Source: CAXSEA01 sp964235675 (lineage in GTDB: Bacteria; Armatimonadota; Armatimonadia; Armatimonadales; Capsulimonadaceae). Taken from it: DNA of 14,015 nt. Of the stretch, positions 6,501 to 13,359 are shown in pieces (the first letter of the stretch is position 1; each line of letters opens with the position of its first letter). The notes beneath the pieces are model-generated. The model ran no database searches. It was not told the DNA's origin and saw nothing but the letters and a program-made list of their open reading frames with translations. The stretch lies in contig CAXSEA010000077.1 of the NCBI GenBank assembly GCA_964235675.1, positions 1-14,015 of the forward strand, read 5' to 3'. Both the position numbers and the translations under genes were made by a program.

Positions 6501-7652
6501 CTACTGACTTCTCTGAGCGGTGAGCGCCGCCTCGAAATCGGGGTACGAGAAATTGGCATGGACGATCAGCGAAAGCCGGTCGTCGGGGGCGACGCGCGTC
6601 TCCATCGCCGGGCATGGCTCCGGCTTGCCGCCGCTGATTAACGCCAGAAGGTTCACCGGCGAGCCGATCCGCTGCGATGCGTCCGGAGCAGATCGCTGCA
6701 AGTCGCCCCAAGTCCAGCCGACCAGTTTCACCGGGGTAAAGGTGCGCGGGTTCGCGCCGTCCACATTGCTCATCAGCGTGGTGAAGATATCCGCCGACCC
6801 CGGCTCCTGGCACTCCTGCACCGCCGCGAACAAAGCGAAATTAGTCGGAATCACTTTAGCTCGCGCCCCGGCGAACAGCTCGGTATTGTCGGGGTGCACC
6901 AGGAAGTAAAGGATAGGCACCCGTGCCGGCGCGTGCAGCTCGGTGGTGGCGACGACAGAGCGAGTGACCGCGTCCGAGGCGACTTTCTCCGGATCGTGGG
7001 GGAAGATAATCACCTGTTTGCAGGTGTCGATAGCCGCGCGCTCATAGGTTTGCCTGGTGAGAATAGGCCCGTGGACGAAATGCACGTCCGGCATCGCCGC
7101 GATCTTCGCCGGCAGCTCGGTCATGAGATCGTCCACCACGCACACCGACGCGCCCGCGTCCACGGCGCGAAGCTCGGTAATCATCGTTTCCAACTGGTCC
7201 TGGCTGCGGCAGCAGATCAGGATATAGCTGCCTTCCTTTGAGTTCGGCTCCAATCCCGTTTTTCTCCTGGTGGCGCGCTCGTCCCGGTAATCGATCCCGG
7301 CGCTCACCACATACGACAACAAAATGATACCGACCACACCGCAGACCATCACGGCGCTGCGCCCGAGCGCCGTTTTCGGCGGGATATCGCCGTAGCCCAC
7401 CGTGGTCACCGTCTGCCAGACCAGCCACAAGCTGTCGAACCATCCCGCCCGCTCCGCCACGCCGTACCCGACGCCCATCAGCACCAGGACGAGCAGCAGC
7501 CATTCCAGCCTCCGCACGAACTTGCCGTATGAAGGAATATCAAAGCTCCGTAGCCGATGGCGGCGGCTGAGTAGTAAGAAAATCATATCACTTGAAGCGC
7601 GGCGCGGTCGATTGGTCTCAAACGCATTCCTGGCGGCAGGCTGCTTCGGCAT
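6501..7652 (-). CDS. Two-TM potassium channel with cytoplasmic RCK (TrkA-N/TrkA-C) region
   Basis: A 383-residue MthK-like ion channel subunit, expected to work as a tetramer in the inner membrane. TM1 is about 51-66 (WLLLVLVLMGVGYGVA); the pore helix and selectivity filter TVTTVGYGD are at 81-89, with the potassium signature TVGYG; TM2 is about 97-120 (GRSAVMVCGVVGIILLSYVV). An RCK domain follows (about 140-270, beginning SYILICCRSQDQLETMITEL), then a TrkA-C-like part to the end (about 290-375, with APDDRLSLIVH). The nucleotide-binding glycine motif at the first RCK strand is degenerate (ICCRS where channels usually have ICGWS), so the ligand may differ or be absent. No Shine-Dalgarno is seen at the ATG at 7652; the internal ATG at 7586 (MIFLLLSRR) is an alternative start that keeps all domains. 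The divergent glycosylase gene starts 18 bp away. Confidence 0.88.
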   Translation of the reverse strand: MPKQPAARNAFETNRPRRASSDMIFLLLSRRHRLRSFDIPSYGKFVRRLEWLLLVLVLMGVGYGVAERAGWFDSLWLVWQTVTTVGYGDIPPKTALGRSAVMVCGVVGIILLSYVVSAGIDYRDERATRRKTGLEPNSKEGSYILICCRSQDQLETMITELRAVDAGASVCVVDDLMTELPAKIAAMPDVHFVHGPILTRQTYERAAIDTCKQVIIFPHDPEKVASDAVTRSVVATTELHAPARVPILYFLVHPDNTELFAGARAKVIPTNFALFAAVQECQEPGSADIFTTLMSNVDGANPRTFTPVKLVGWTWGDLQRSAPDASQRIGSPVNLLALISGGKPEPCPAMETRVAPDDRLSLIVHANFSYPDFEAALTAQRSQ

Positions 7653-7670
7653 GCAGGCGACCGTGGAAAT

Positions 7671-8720
7671 ATGATACGATACTTCATGTCATCGCAAGAA
7701 ACAGGGCCTGCAGCGACGCCGCGCTCCACCTCCGGGCGCTCACCCAGCCTGGCCGCTCCAGCGGTAGGCGATTTCGCTATCCTGCAATGCCCGCTTAGCG
7801 AGCTGAGCCTGCAGCACACGCTCGCCAGCGGGCAAGCCTTCCGCTGGCAACGCGACCGGCAGGGATGGTGGTCGGCGGTGATCCAATCCGAGCCGACGCC
7901 GATTATCCTGCGCTGCTGGCAGGACCGCGAGCAGCTGTACTACCAGACGTATCCCCGCGCGAACAATCTGACCGCTGTCAGTACCTACTTCCAGCTCGAT
8001 GTCGACCTGCCCGCGCTGGAAATCGGCTGGCGCAGAGCGGCGGGGCAGGAGATCGCTTCGGGGCTGGACCACTTCGCCGGCCTACGCGTGACCATGCAAG
8101 ACCCGGTGGAGTGCTTGTTCTCGTTTCTGTGCTCGTCGGTCGCGCCCATCTACCGCATCCGGCGCGGCATCGACGCCATGTGCCGCACGCTGGGAGTGCG
8201 CATCGGCGAAGTCGGCGGCCAGGAGCACTTCGCTTTCCCGCCCCTGGAGTATATGGCCGACGCCAACCGCGACCTCTACGATAAAATGGGCCTCGGCTTT
8301 CGCGGCGGCAACGTGAAAGAATCCGCCAAGGAAATTATCGCGCGCGGCGGACGCGACTACCTGCTCACTCTCCGCGCGATGCCCTACGCCGAAGCGCAGG
8401 CGCAGCTAATGAGCCTGCCCGGAGTCGGTGCGAAGATCGCCGATTGCGTCTGCCTGTTCTCCCTCGCCAAGCAGGAAGCCGTCCCGCTCGACGTCCACGT
8501 CACCCGCGTCGCCAAGCGGCTATTCAGCGAAGCCCGCGCCTACAACTCCCTCACCGGCAAAGCCTACTCCGCTATCGCCGAGCTATTCCGACGCCGTTTC
8601 GGCCCCTACGCCGGCTGGGCCCAGCAGTACCTGTTCTACAACGAGCTTCTCAGCACCGGAGCCTGGGACGAGCAAATGGGCACCCACGTCCCCGCCACCA
8701 AGCGCTTAGCGAAGCCGTAA
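7671..8720 (+). CDS. ogg: OGG1-type 8-oxoguanine DNA glycosylase/AP lyase
   Basis: A 349-residue base-excision repair enzyme that removes oxidised guanine and nicks the resulting abasic site. The N-terminal OGG_N fold spans about 35-140 (TLASGQAFRW at 50-59 matches eukaryotic GQSFRW). The HhH-GPD part follows: DPVECLFSFLCSS (144-156), the helix-hairpin-helix LPGVGAKIADCVCL (249-262) with the Schiff-base Lys255, and VPLDVH (271-276) with catalytic Asp274; YAGWAQQYLF lies near the end. The whole pattern is closer to human OGG1 than to MutY or Nth. One oddity: the SSNNN loop is replaced by SSVAP, removing the Asn149 equivalent. Residues 1-33 are low in similarity; Met6 is an alternative start. 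Only a weak GTGGAA precedes the chosen ATG. It lies head to head with the channel gene, 18 bp apart. Confidence 0.9.
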   Translation: MIRYFMSSQETGPAATPRSTSGRSPSLAAPAVGDFAILQCPLSELSLQHTLASGQAFRWQRDRQGWWSAVIQSEPTPIILRCWQDREQLYYQTYPRANNLTAVSTYFQLDVDLPALEIGWRRAAGQEIASGLDHFAGLRVTMQDPVECLFSFLCSSVAPIYRIRRGIDAMCRTLGVRIGEVGGQEHFAFPPLEYMADANRDLYDKMGLGFRGGNVKESAKEIIARGGRDYLLTLRAMPYAEAQAQLMSLPGVGAKIADCVCLFSLAKQEAVPLDVHVTRVAKRLFSEARAYNSLTGKAYSAIAELFRRRFGPYAGWAQQYLFYNELLSTGAWDEQMGTHVPATKRLAKP

Positions 8721-8936
8721 ATTTGTGGCGGTTCGCTTGAACTCCCCTCCATTTCCATGAAGGAGCAGGGGGAGGTCTGGAGTCGCCAGTCGCGGTCCCC
8801 TAACCCCTGTGCCCATCCCGAAACCAGCTAAGCGCCATGCAGCACTTCCTTCCCATTCAGGGAAGATGGCCTGAAAGGCCGGATGGGTGCGCCGAGCAGA
8901 TAACTTTCCGGCGGCCCCGCATTAGCCGCCGGTTTT
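8721..8936 (+). other. Highly structured intergenic segment (dispersed-repeat-like or ncRNA)
   Basis: The segment folds almost throughout. Stems are GTTC/GAAC (8731-8742), CTCCCC/GGGGAG with inner TCC/GGA (8742-8774), CTGG/CCAG (8777-8789), a long-range perfect 7-bp stem CCCATCC/GGATGGG (8812-8818 with 8881-8887) enclosing CTTCCC/GGGAAG (8849-8865) and GGCCT/AGGCC (8868-8880), then a terminator. There is a 5S-rRNA-like patch: CTG...CAG around CCCATCCCGAA (8807-8827), then TAAGC; however, helices I and II and the GATGG/GAGAGTA loop of 5S are missing, so it is not a normal 5S gene. No reading frame is convincing. It may be a genome-dispersed palindromic element, an independent small RNA, or just the long 3' UTR of the glycosylase mRNA. 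Confidence 0.45.
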
Positions 8937-8938
8937 TT
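8908..8938 (+). terminator. Rho-independent terminator downstream of the glycosylase gene
   Basis: An 8-bp all-GC stem CCGGCGGC/GCCGCCGG (8908-8915 with 8925-8932) with a 9-nt loop is followed by six T (8933-8938). The T-run overlaps the stop codon of the convergent VOC gene. It would end plus-strand transcripts from the glycosylase gene or from the structured segment. The sequence TGGCGGTT at 8725-8732 could pair with the right arm (two G-U pairs) as a competing structure. Confidence 0.88.
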
Positions 8939-9422
8939 ACTCGCGCAGCAACCCCTCTAAATCCAGCCGATGCGTCACCATCGCAACATCCCCGTTCGCT
9001 TCTCTAGGCCACTCTGCTTCCGGACGATCCCAAGAAAGCTCCACGCCGTTGCCGTCCGGGTCGCGCAGATAGAGCGCTTCGCTGACTCCATGGTCGCTTG
9101 CCCCTTCCAGCGGGACTCCCGCCGCGATCAATCGCCGCAGCGCGTCGGCCAGTGCCGCGCGGGTGGGGTAGAGAATCGCCGTATGGTACAGCCCTGTCGT
9201 TCCTGGCGCGGGTGGCGAGCCTCCGGCGGATTCCCACGTATTTAGCCCGATGTGGTGGTGGTAGCCTCCCGCCGAGATAAACGCTGCTTGCCTTCCGAAG
9301 CGTTGCGTCAATTCAAATCCGAGCACTCCCTGATAAAAAGCCAGGGAGCGGTCGAGATCGGCCACTTTCAGATGAACATGGCCGATGCGGGTTTCGGGAT
9401 GGATTGGGTCTGGCGTCGTCAT
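8937..9422 (-). CDS. VOC family protein, CatE/catechol 2,3-dioxygenase-like
   Basis: A 161-residue protein of the vicinal oxygen chelate superfamily. It starts its first module with IGHVHLKVADLDRSLAFYQ (about 13-31), followed by GFELTQRFGRQAAFISAGGYHHHIGLN; the second module has LYHTAILYPTRAALADALRRL and ends in LYLRDPDGNGVELSWDRP. The expected metal ligands are visible: His in the HVHLKV strand, His in LYHTAIL and Glu in GVELSWD, so it is probably a functional metalloprotein, with iron or manganese if it is a ring-cleaving dioxygenase. The layout resembles small CatE-type proteins of Bacillus and soil bacteria. Substrate is not predictable. It begins 15 nt after the cdsA-like stop and is probably the last gene of that operon, although no Shine-Dalgarno is seen; a functional link with lipid synthesis is not evident. 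Confidence 0.87.
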   Translation of the reverse strand: MTTPDPIHPETRIGHVHLKVADLDRSLAFYQGVLGFELTQRFGRQAAFISAGGYHHHIGLNTWESAGGSPPAPGTTGLYHTAILYPTRAALADALRRLIAAGVPLEGASDHGVSEALYLRDPDGNGVELSWDRPEAEWPREANGDVAMVTHRLDLEGLLRE

Positions 9423-9437
9423 TGCGCTATTATGCCG

Positions 9438-10397
9438 CTAGCCGTAAAAGAAGCGGGTCATGTGGAACAAGATCGGCGCGGCGAAGCACATCCCGTCGAT
9501 GCGGTCGAGCATGCCGCCGTGGCCGGGCAGCAGCGCGCCGAAATCCTTGACGCCCCGGTCGCGCTTGATCGCCGACATCGTCAGGCCGCCGGCGACGCCC
9601 ATCAACGCAATCGCCAGCGAGACGGCGGCGGCGAACAGCGGGGTGTACGGCGTCAGCCGCCACAACGCCGCGCCGATCAGCGTGGCGCAGAGCACGCCGC
9701 CCAGGAAACCTTCCCACGTCTTGTTCGGACTCACCAGCGGCGCGAGCGGATGCTTTCCGAGCAGCTTGCCCCAAACATACTGCAGCACGTCGGAAATCTG
9801 CACCACGATAATGAGAAAGAGCAGCAACTTGATGCCTTGATGCGCGATATGGGCGTGCAGCTGCAATAGAGCCGGAGCGTAGCTGACGCAGTAGACGCAG
9901 ATCAGCAGCGCCCATTGAATTTCGGCGGCGCGGTCGAGAAAGCGCGAGGTATCGCCCCGCCCGCGCAGGATCAGTAATATCGGCACCAGCAAAAATACGT
10001 AGACCGGGATAAAGATCGAATACAAGCCGTACCAACCGCGCGCCACGAAGAGATACTGCAGCGGCGTGATGATGAAAAACGACCAAAGCAGCGTTTTATG
10101 GTCGGAGCGCGTGGTCGGCAGCAGGGCGACAAACTCGCGCAAGGCCAGAAACGAAATCAAAGCGAACAAGAGCACGCACCCTACGTCGCCCAGCGCGATT
10201 GCGCCCGCGACCACCCCGGCGATAAGCCACCAAGCTTTAATGCGCTCCCGAGCGTTCTGTAGCGTCGCCTTGCCCGACTCGCTGGTCGCCCGCGCACCCA
10301 GAACTGCGGCTACAAGCGTGGCGACCACCAGTGTAGCCACGATGCCGGTAAACGTCCAGAGCAGGGTTGGGTCTAATCTCGCGGTCAGGGTGTGCAT
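9438..10397 (-). CDS. cdsA: Phosphatidate cytidylyltransferase (CDP-diacylglycerol synthase)
   Basis: A 319-residue integral membrane enzyme that turns phosphatidate and CTP into CDP-diacylglycerol and pyrophosphate. About seven to eight hydrophobic segments are visible (for example 12-34, 57-92, 104-118, 125-145, 160-178, 188-203, 232-246, 254-272). The CDS family signature is complete at 275-299: SAIKRDRGVKDFG... PGHGG..DR. Also typical is SPNKTWEGFLGG at 223-234. The long N-terminal membrane region is as in YnbB-type paralogues, so it may be a specialised rather than the general CdsA. It starts 43 nt after the acyltransferase stop, with only a weak AGAAG upstream of the ATG, and is followed after 15 nt by the VOC gene. 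Its product would be the direct substrate of the CDP-alcohol phosphatidyltransferase two genes upstream. Confidence 0.92.
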   Translation of the reverse strand: MHTLTARLDPTLLWTFTGIVATLVVATLVAAVLGARATSESGKATLQNARERIKAWWLIAGVVAGAIALGDVGCVLLFALISFLALREFVALLPTTRSDHKTLLWSFFIITPLQYLFVARGWYGLYSIFIPVYVFLLVPILLILRGRGDTSRFLDRAAEIQWALLICVYCVSYAPALLQLHAHIAHQGIKLLLFLIIVVQISDVLQYVWGKLLGKHPLAPLVSPNKTWEGFLGGVLCATLIGAALWRLTPYTPLFAAAVSLAIALMGVAGGLTMSAIKRDRGVKDFGALLPGHGGMLDRIDGMCFAAPILFHMTRFFYG

Positions 10398-10440
10398 GGC
10401 TTCTATATGTCGAGACGAGCAGCGTATTGCTTCAAATCGT

Positions 10441-11058
10441 CTAAGATTGCTTTAGATCGATCACGCTTTGACGCATCCGCTCCGTGAAGCGCTTGCGGTT
10501 TTCGTCGGGATAGCGCGCGACCGGGCCGCCGAAGATCACGCGGGTGGGCAGCGGCAGCGGGATACGCTCGCCTTTGGGCAGCACGCGGTTCAGATTGTCG
10601 AGATAAACCGGCACAAGCTCCATGTCCGGCTTGCGCTCGCTGAGATGCGCCAAACCGCTTTTGAACGCGCCGAGCTGCTCGCCCGAGCCGCGCGTGCCTT
10701 CGGGAAACAAGATCACCGATTCGTTCTCGCCGATTGCCTCCGCCATCCGGTCGATTACGTGCCGCGCCTCGTGCAAGTCGGCGTTGCGCTCGATCAGAAT
10801 CGCCCGGAATATCCGCTGCGCCAAAAACTTTCGTACGCCGCTCGACCAGTAATCGGCGGCGGCGACAGGGCGGGTGACTTCGCGCAGGGGCACGGGCAGA
10901 GTGGCCCAGATCACGGCGGCGTCGAAGTGGCTGGTGTGGTTGGCGAAATAAATCCGCTGACGCGTCGCCGAGCTTGGCGATGCTTGCCACTGCGCCCTGG
11001 CACCGGTAATCACGCGGATGAGCCACGCTGTGAAATCGCGGAGCGCGCGGCCGTTCAT
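10441..11058 (-). CDS. plsC: 1-acylglycerol-3-phosphate O-acyltransferase (PlsC-type)
   Basis: A 205-residue LPLAT-fold enzyme that acylates lysophosphatidic acid to phosphatidate, at the inner face of the membrane. Catalytic motif I is NHTSHFD (His41 and Asp46, the HX4D pair). Motif III is LFPEGTRG (117-124), where Glu and Arg hold the phosphate. Motif IV is LVPVYLDN (148-155). The protein is short and has only a weak N-terminal hydrophobic helix (about 10-20). The start chosen is the ATG at 11056-11058: it overlaps the stop of the upstream gene as ATGA, a sign of translational coupling, and the frame further upstream has no PlsC-like sequence. It supplies phosphatidate to the next gene, the cytidylyltransferase. 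Confidence 0.92.
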   Translation of the reverse strand: MNGRALRDFTAWLIRVITGARAQWQASPSSATRQRIYFANHTSHFDAAVIWATLPVPLREVTRPVAAADYWSSGVRKFLAQRIFRAILIERNADLHEARHVIDRMAEAIGENESVILFPEGTRGSGEQLGAFKSGLAHLSERKPDMELVPVYLDNLNRVLPKGERIPLPLPTRVIFGGPVARYPDENRKRFTERMRQSVIDLKQS

Positions 11059-11753
11059 CGGGATTCCAGGTCTCCGACCACCAGCTTTGTTCTGTTGTAA
11101 ATCGTCGCCGCGCAGCCGACGATCACAACCGCCAGCGCCACGGCAAACACCGGGAAGCGCTGGTGGAAGGGCTGCTCCAGCGCCGCGCCGAGGCACGCCA
11201 GCGTGACGATGTTCATGCGCATCTGCTTGGCCATAGGGCCGACAAAATACTGCTTGGCTCCCGCCGAGCCGCCGAGCACGCGCATGTAAGCTGTCAAGAC
11301 CGCCATTAGCGCGGCTATCCAACCCAAAATAGGCTGATATGATAAAAGCGGCAGCGCCGCGTACCCGGCTGCGGCGAGCGTGACGGCATCGGAGACGCGG
11401 TCGGGAAAATCGTTCACGATATCTCCCGTTTTGGAGCCGAGGCCGTTTTCCACGGCGACAAGGCCGTCGAGAAGATTACAAAGCAGCCTCGCTTGAACGA
11501 ACACCGCCGCCACAATGTAAGCGGCAATCGCGCCTGGGACGACCAGCCTGGCGGCAAGAATCATCAGAGCGGCGGAGCCAGCTGCGAACACGACCGAGGC
11601 GGCGGAGATTGCGTTCGGGCGAACCCGCGCTTGCGCGAGGCCAGCCGCAATACGCCGGATCAGACTCGAATCGCGGGCCGCCACAGGACGACGCGCGCCG
11701 AGGTTGGCTGCGGACGTCGGATCGGAATCGCTGGGCTGTGGTTCCATGGGCAT
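11055..11753 (-). CDS. CDP-alcohol phosphatidyltransferase family protein (YnbA-like)
   Basis: A membrane enzyme of 232 residues from the chosen start, expected to move a phosphatidyl group from CDP-diacylglycerol to an alcohol. About five hydrophobic helices are visible (52-69, 72-94, 122-136, 140-160 and 190-220). The CDP-OH-P motif is present but altered: DGLVAVENGLGSKTG then DIVNDFPD. Asp96, Gly97, Ala100, Gly110 and Asp118 fit the pattern DGx2ARx8Gx3Dx3D, but the usual Arg is Val101 and the third acidic position is Asn114. I recall similar changes in a bacterial subfamily that sits next to PlsC and CdsA paralogues, like E. coli YnbA. The start is uncertain: ATG at 11753 or 11747. The frame remains open to a TTG at 11891, but that part looks non-coding and would leave only 16 bp before cysS. 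It overlaps plsC by ATGA. Confidence 0.82.
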   Translation of the reverse strand: MPMEPQPSDSDPTSAANLGARRPVAARDSSLIRRIAAGLAQARVRPNAISAASVVFAAGSAALMILAARLVVPGAIAAYIVAAVFVQARLLCNLLDGLVAVENGLGSKTGDIVNDFPDRVSDAVTLAAAGYAALPLLSYQPILGWIAALMAVLTAYMRVLGGSAGAKQYFVGPMAKQMRMNIVTLACLGAALEQPFHQRFPVFAVALAVVIVGCAATIYNRTKLVVGDLESR

Positions 11754-11772
11754 GAGCGCGGCCGATAACAGA

Positions 11773-11788
11773 ATCTCCGGATCTCCGG
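11773..11788. repeat. Tandem 8-bp repeat in the divergent promoter region
   Basis: ATCTCCGG occurs twice, head to tail, and each copy together with the following base(s) contains the palindrome TCCGGA. It lies between the lipid cassette and cysS, 20 bp upstream of the cassette's first ATG. It could be a small operator or chance. Confidence 0.25.
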
Positions 11789-11855
11789 ACGATTGTAGCG
11801 CGTTTGCGTTCAATCCCGCGCGTGCGCCGCGAGCGTCGGAGTGGGTTGCCGCTTC

Positions 11856-11864
11856 TGGTATGCT
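11856..11864 (+). promoter_or_regulatory. Extended -10 promoter of cysS
   Basis: TGGTATGCT is an extended -10 (TG, one base, then TATGCT). A poor -35 is as expected for this promoter class. Transcription would start near 11871, about 37 nt before the cysS ATG. Confidence 0.45.
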
Positions 11865-11907
11865 GTTTGAACTACTTTTTCGCAGTTGCAATTCGGGACG
11901 ATTCGCT

Positions 11908-13299
11908 ATGCACGAACTTCGACTTTATAACACCCTCACCCGCCGCAAAGATGTCTTCACTCCCTCCGATGGCGAGACCGTCCGTATGTACGCCTGCGGC
12001 CCGACCGTCTACAACTACGCCCATATCGGCAATCTGCGCACCTACCTCTTCGAGGATTTGCTGCGGCGCGTGCTGGAAAACGTCCAGGGCTGGTCAGTGG
12101 ACCACGTGGTCAATATCACCGATGTCGGCCACATGACCTCCGACGGCGACGCGGGTGAGGACAAAATGGCCAAAGCCGCCGCCCGCGAGAACCGCTCGCC
12201 GTGGGATATCGCCCACTTCTACGAGGACGCATTCACGCACGATTTGGACCGGCTTAACATCGAGCGACCGCGTGTTCTTTCCCGCGCCACCGAGCATGTC
12301 GGTCAGATGATCGCGCTCATCGAAGAGCTGGAGCAGCGCGGCTTCGCCTACCGCACCCGCGAGGGCATCTACTTCGACACCGCCCGCGACCCCGACTACG
12401 GCAAGCTCGCCGGCCTTAACTTCGCCGGGCAGCGCCAGGGCGCGCGCGAGGATGTCAACATCGACCCCGAGAAGCGCCACCCCTCCGACTTTATTTTGTG
12501 GTTCACCAACAAGCCCACCCATATTATGAAATGGGAGTCGCCCTGGGGCGTCGGCTACCCCGGCTGGCATATCGAGTGCAGCGCAATGGCGATGCACTAT
12601 CTCGGGCGGACTCTGGACATCCACTGCGGCGGAATCGACCACATCCCCGTCCACAACACCAACGAAATCGCCCAATCCGAATGCGCCACCGGCCACACCT
12701 TCGCCCGCTTCTGGATCCACGGCGCGTTTCTCAACGTGAAAGGCTCCGGCGGCCCCGGCCACACCAAAATGGCGAAATCCGGCGACAACTTCATCACCGT
12801 CGATAAGCTGATCGAGCGCGGCTACGACCCCATCGCCTACCGCTATCTCACCCTCACCGCCCATTACCGCTCCGAGCTCGCCTTCAGCTGGGACTCCCTC
12901 GACGCCGCTTCCAAGGCGCTGCGCCGCATTTATCATCTCGCCCGCCGCCTGAACCATGAGGAGCCGCTGACCCAACCCCAGCAAGAAACCGCTTCCGAGC
13001 AAATCGCCGCCGCCTTCCGCGACGATCTCAACGCCGCCCGCGCCATCGCCCTGCTGCACGAGTATGAATCCCCGGCACTCTGGGAGCGGTTCGATTCGGT
13101 ACTCGGCTTAGACTACGCCGCAAAAAGCGAAAACGCTCTCCTCGCTCACAGAAAAGCTGAGCCGGCTGACTTCGGTGACTTGGTGCAAGCGCGTCAAGCC
13201 GCCCGAAATTCTCGCGACTACGTCAGGGCCGATACGATCCGAACCGAATTGATATCGCGGGGCTACACGCCGCACGACGCGCCAGCCTCAAAGGCTTAA
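11908..13299 (+). CDS. cysS: Cysteine--tRNA ligase
   Basis: A 463-residue class I aminoacyl-tRNA synthetase that charges tRNA-Cys with cysteine, cytoplasmic. The start is the ATG encoding MHELRLYNTLTRRK, which gives the usual N-terminus and length (about 460-480); the open frame further upstream is not CysRS-like. Cys30 in YACGPTVYNYAHIGN is the first zinc ligand; HIGN (39-42) is the HIGH signature. HIECSAMAMHYLG...DIHCGGIDHIPVHNTNEIAQSE holds the other zinc ligands and cysteine pocket. KMAKS (287-291) is the KMSKS signature, and DALIA-like helices follow to the end. A GGGAC about 11 nt upstream is a weak Shine-Dalgarno. It diverges from the lipid cassette and converges with the GH57 gene across a shared terminator. 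Nothing unusual. Confidence 0.97.
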   Translation: MHELRLYNTLTRRKDVFTPSDGETVRMYACGPTVYNYAHIGNLRTYLFEDLLRRVLENVQGWSVDHVVNITDVGHMTSDGDAGEDKMAKAAARENRSPWDIAHFYEDAFTHDLDRLNIERPRVLSRATEHVGQMIALIEELEQRGFAYRTREGIYFDTARDPDYGKLAGLNFAGQRQGAREDVNIDPEKRHPSDFILWFTNKPTHIMKWESPWGVGYPGWHIECSAMAMHYLGRTLDIHCGGIDHIPVHNTNEIAQSECATGHTFARFWIHGAFLNVKGSGGPGHTKMAKSGDNFITVDKLIERGYDPIAYRYLTLTAHYRSELAFSWDSLDAASKALRRIYHLARRLNHEEPLTQPQQETASEQIAAAFRDDLNAARAIALLHEYESPALWERFDSVLGLDYAAKSENALLAHRKAEPADFGDLVQARQAARNSRDYVRADTIRTELISRGYTPHDAPASKA

Positions 13300-13308
13300 C
13301 CGTTAAAC

Positions 13309-13342
13309 AAAACACCCCGCACCGATCAGCGCGAAGTGTTTT
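13309..13342. terminator. Bidirectional terminator between cysS and the GH57 gene
   Basis: AAAACAC (13309-13315) pairs with GTGTTTT (13336-13342), extended inwards by CGC/GCG after two mismatches. The A-rich left edge and T-rich right edge supply a U-tract in both directions. It lies 10 nt after the cysS stop and 18 nt after the GH57 stop. Confidence 0.75.
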
Positions 13343-13359
13343 CTTATCGGTACAAACGG

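Noticed and set aside
8775..8890. A 5S rRNA gene
   Set aside because: The loop C/helix III region looks right, but helix I has no partner, helix II does not pair, and the conserved GATGGTA/GAGAGTA loop E is missing. Kept only as a structured segment.
8721..8936. A riboswitch
   Set aside because: The terminator and a competing TGGCGGTT segment suggested one, but no plus-strand gene follows and no known aptamer motif was recognised.
11059..11322. A 293-residue form of the acyltransferase
   Set aside because: The extra N-terminal 88 residues are an Arg/Gly/Ala-rich out-of-frame reading of the transferase gene; the ATGA overlap defines the real start.
11754..11891. TTG start of the CDP-alcohol phosphatidyltransferase at 11891
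   Set aside because: The extra 46 residues have low-complexity, non-family character, and this start would leave 16 bp to cysS with no room for promoters.
11704..11907. A 531-residue CysRS with a 68-residue N-terminal extension
   Set aside because: The extension does not resemble any CysRS and would overlap the divergent transferase gene; MHELRLYNTLTRRK is the usual N-terminus.
12094..13059. A long Gly/Val/Ala-rich reading frame on the minus strand inside cysS
   Set aside because: It is the antisense shadow of cysS, with biased composition and no family resemblance.
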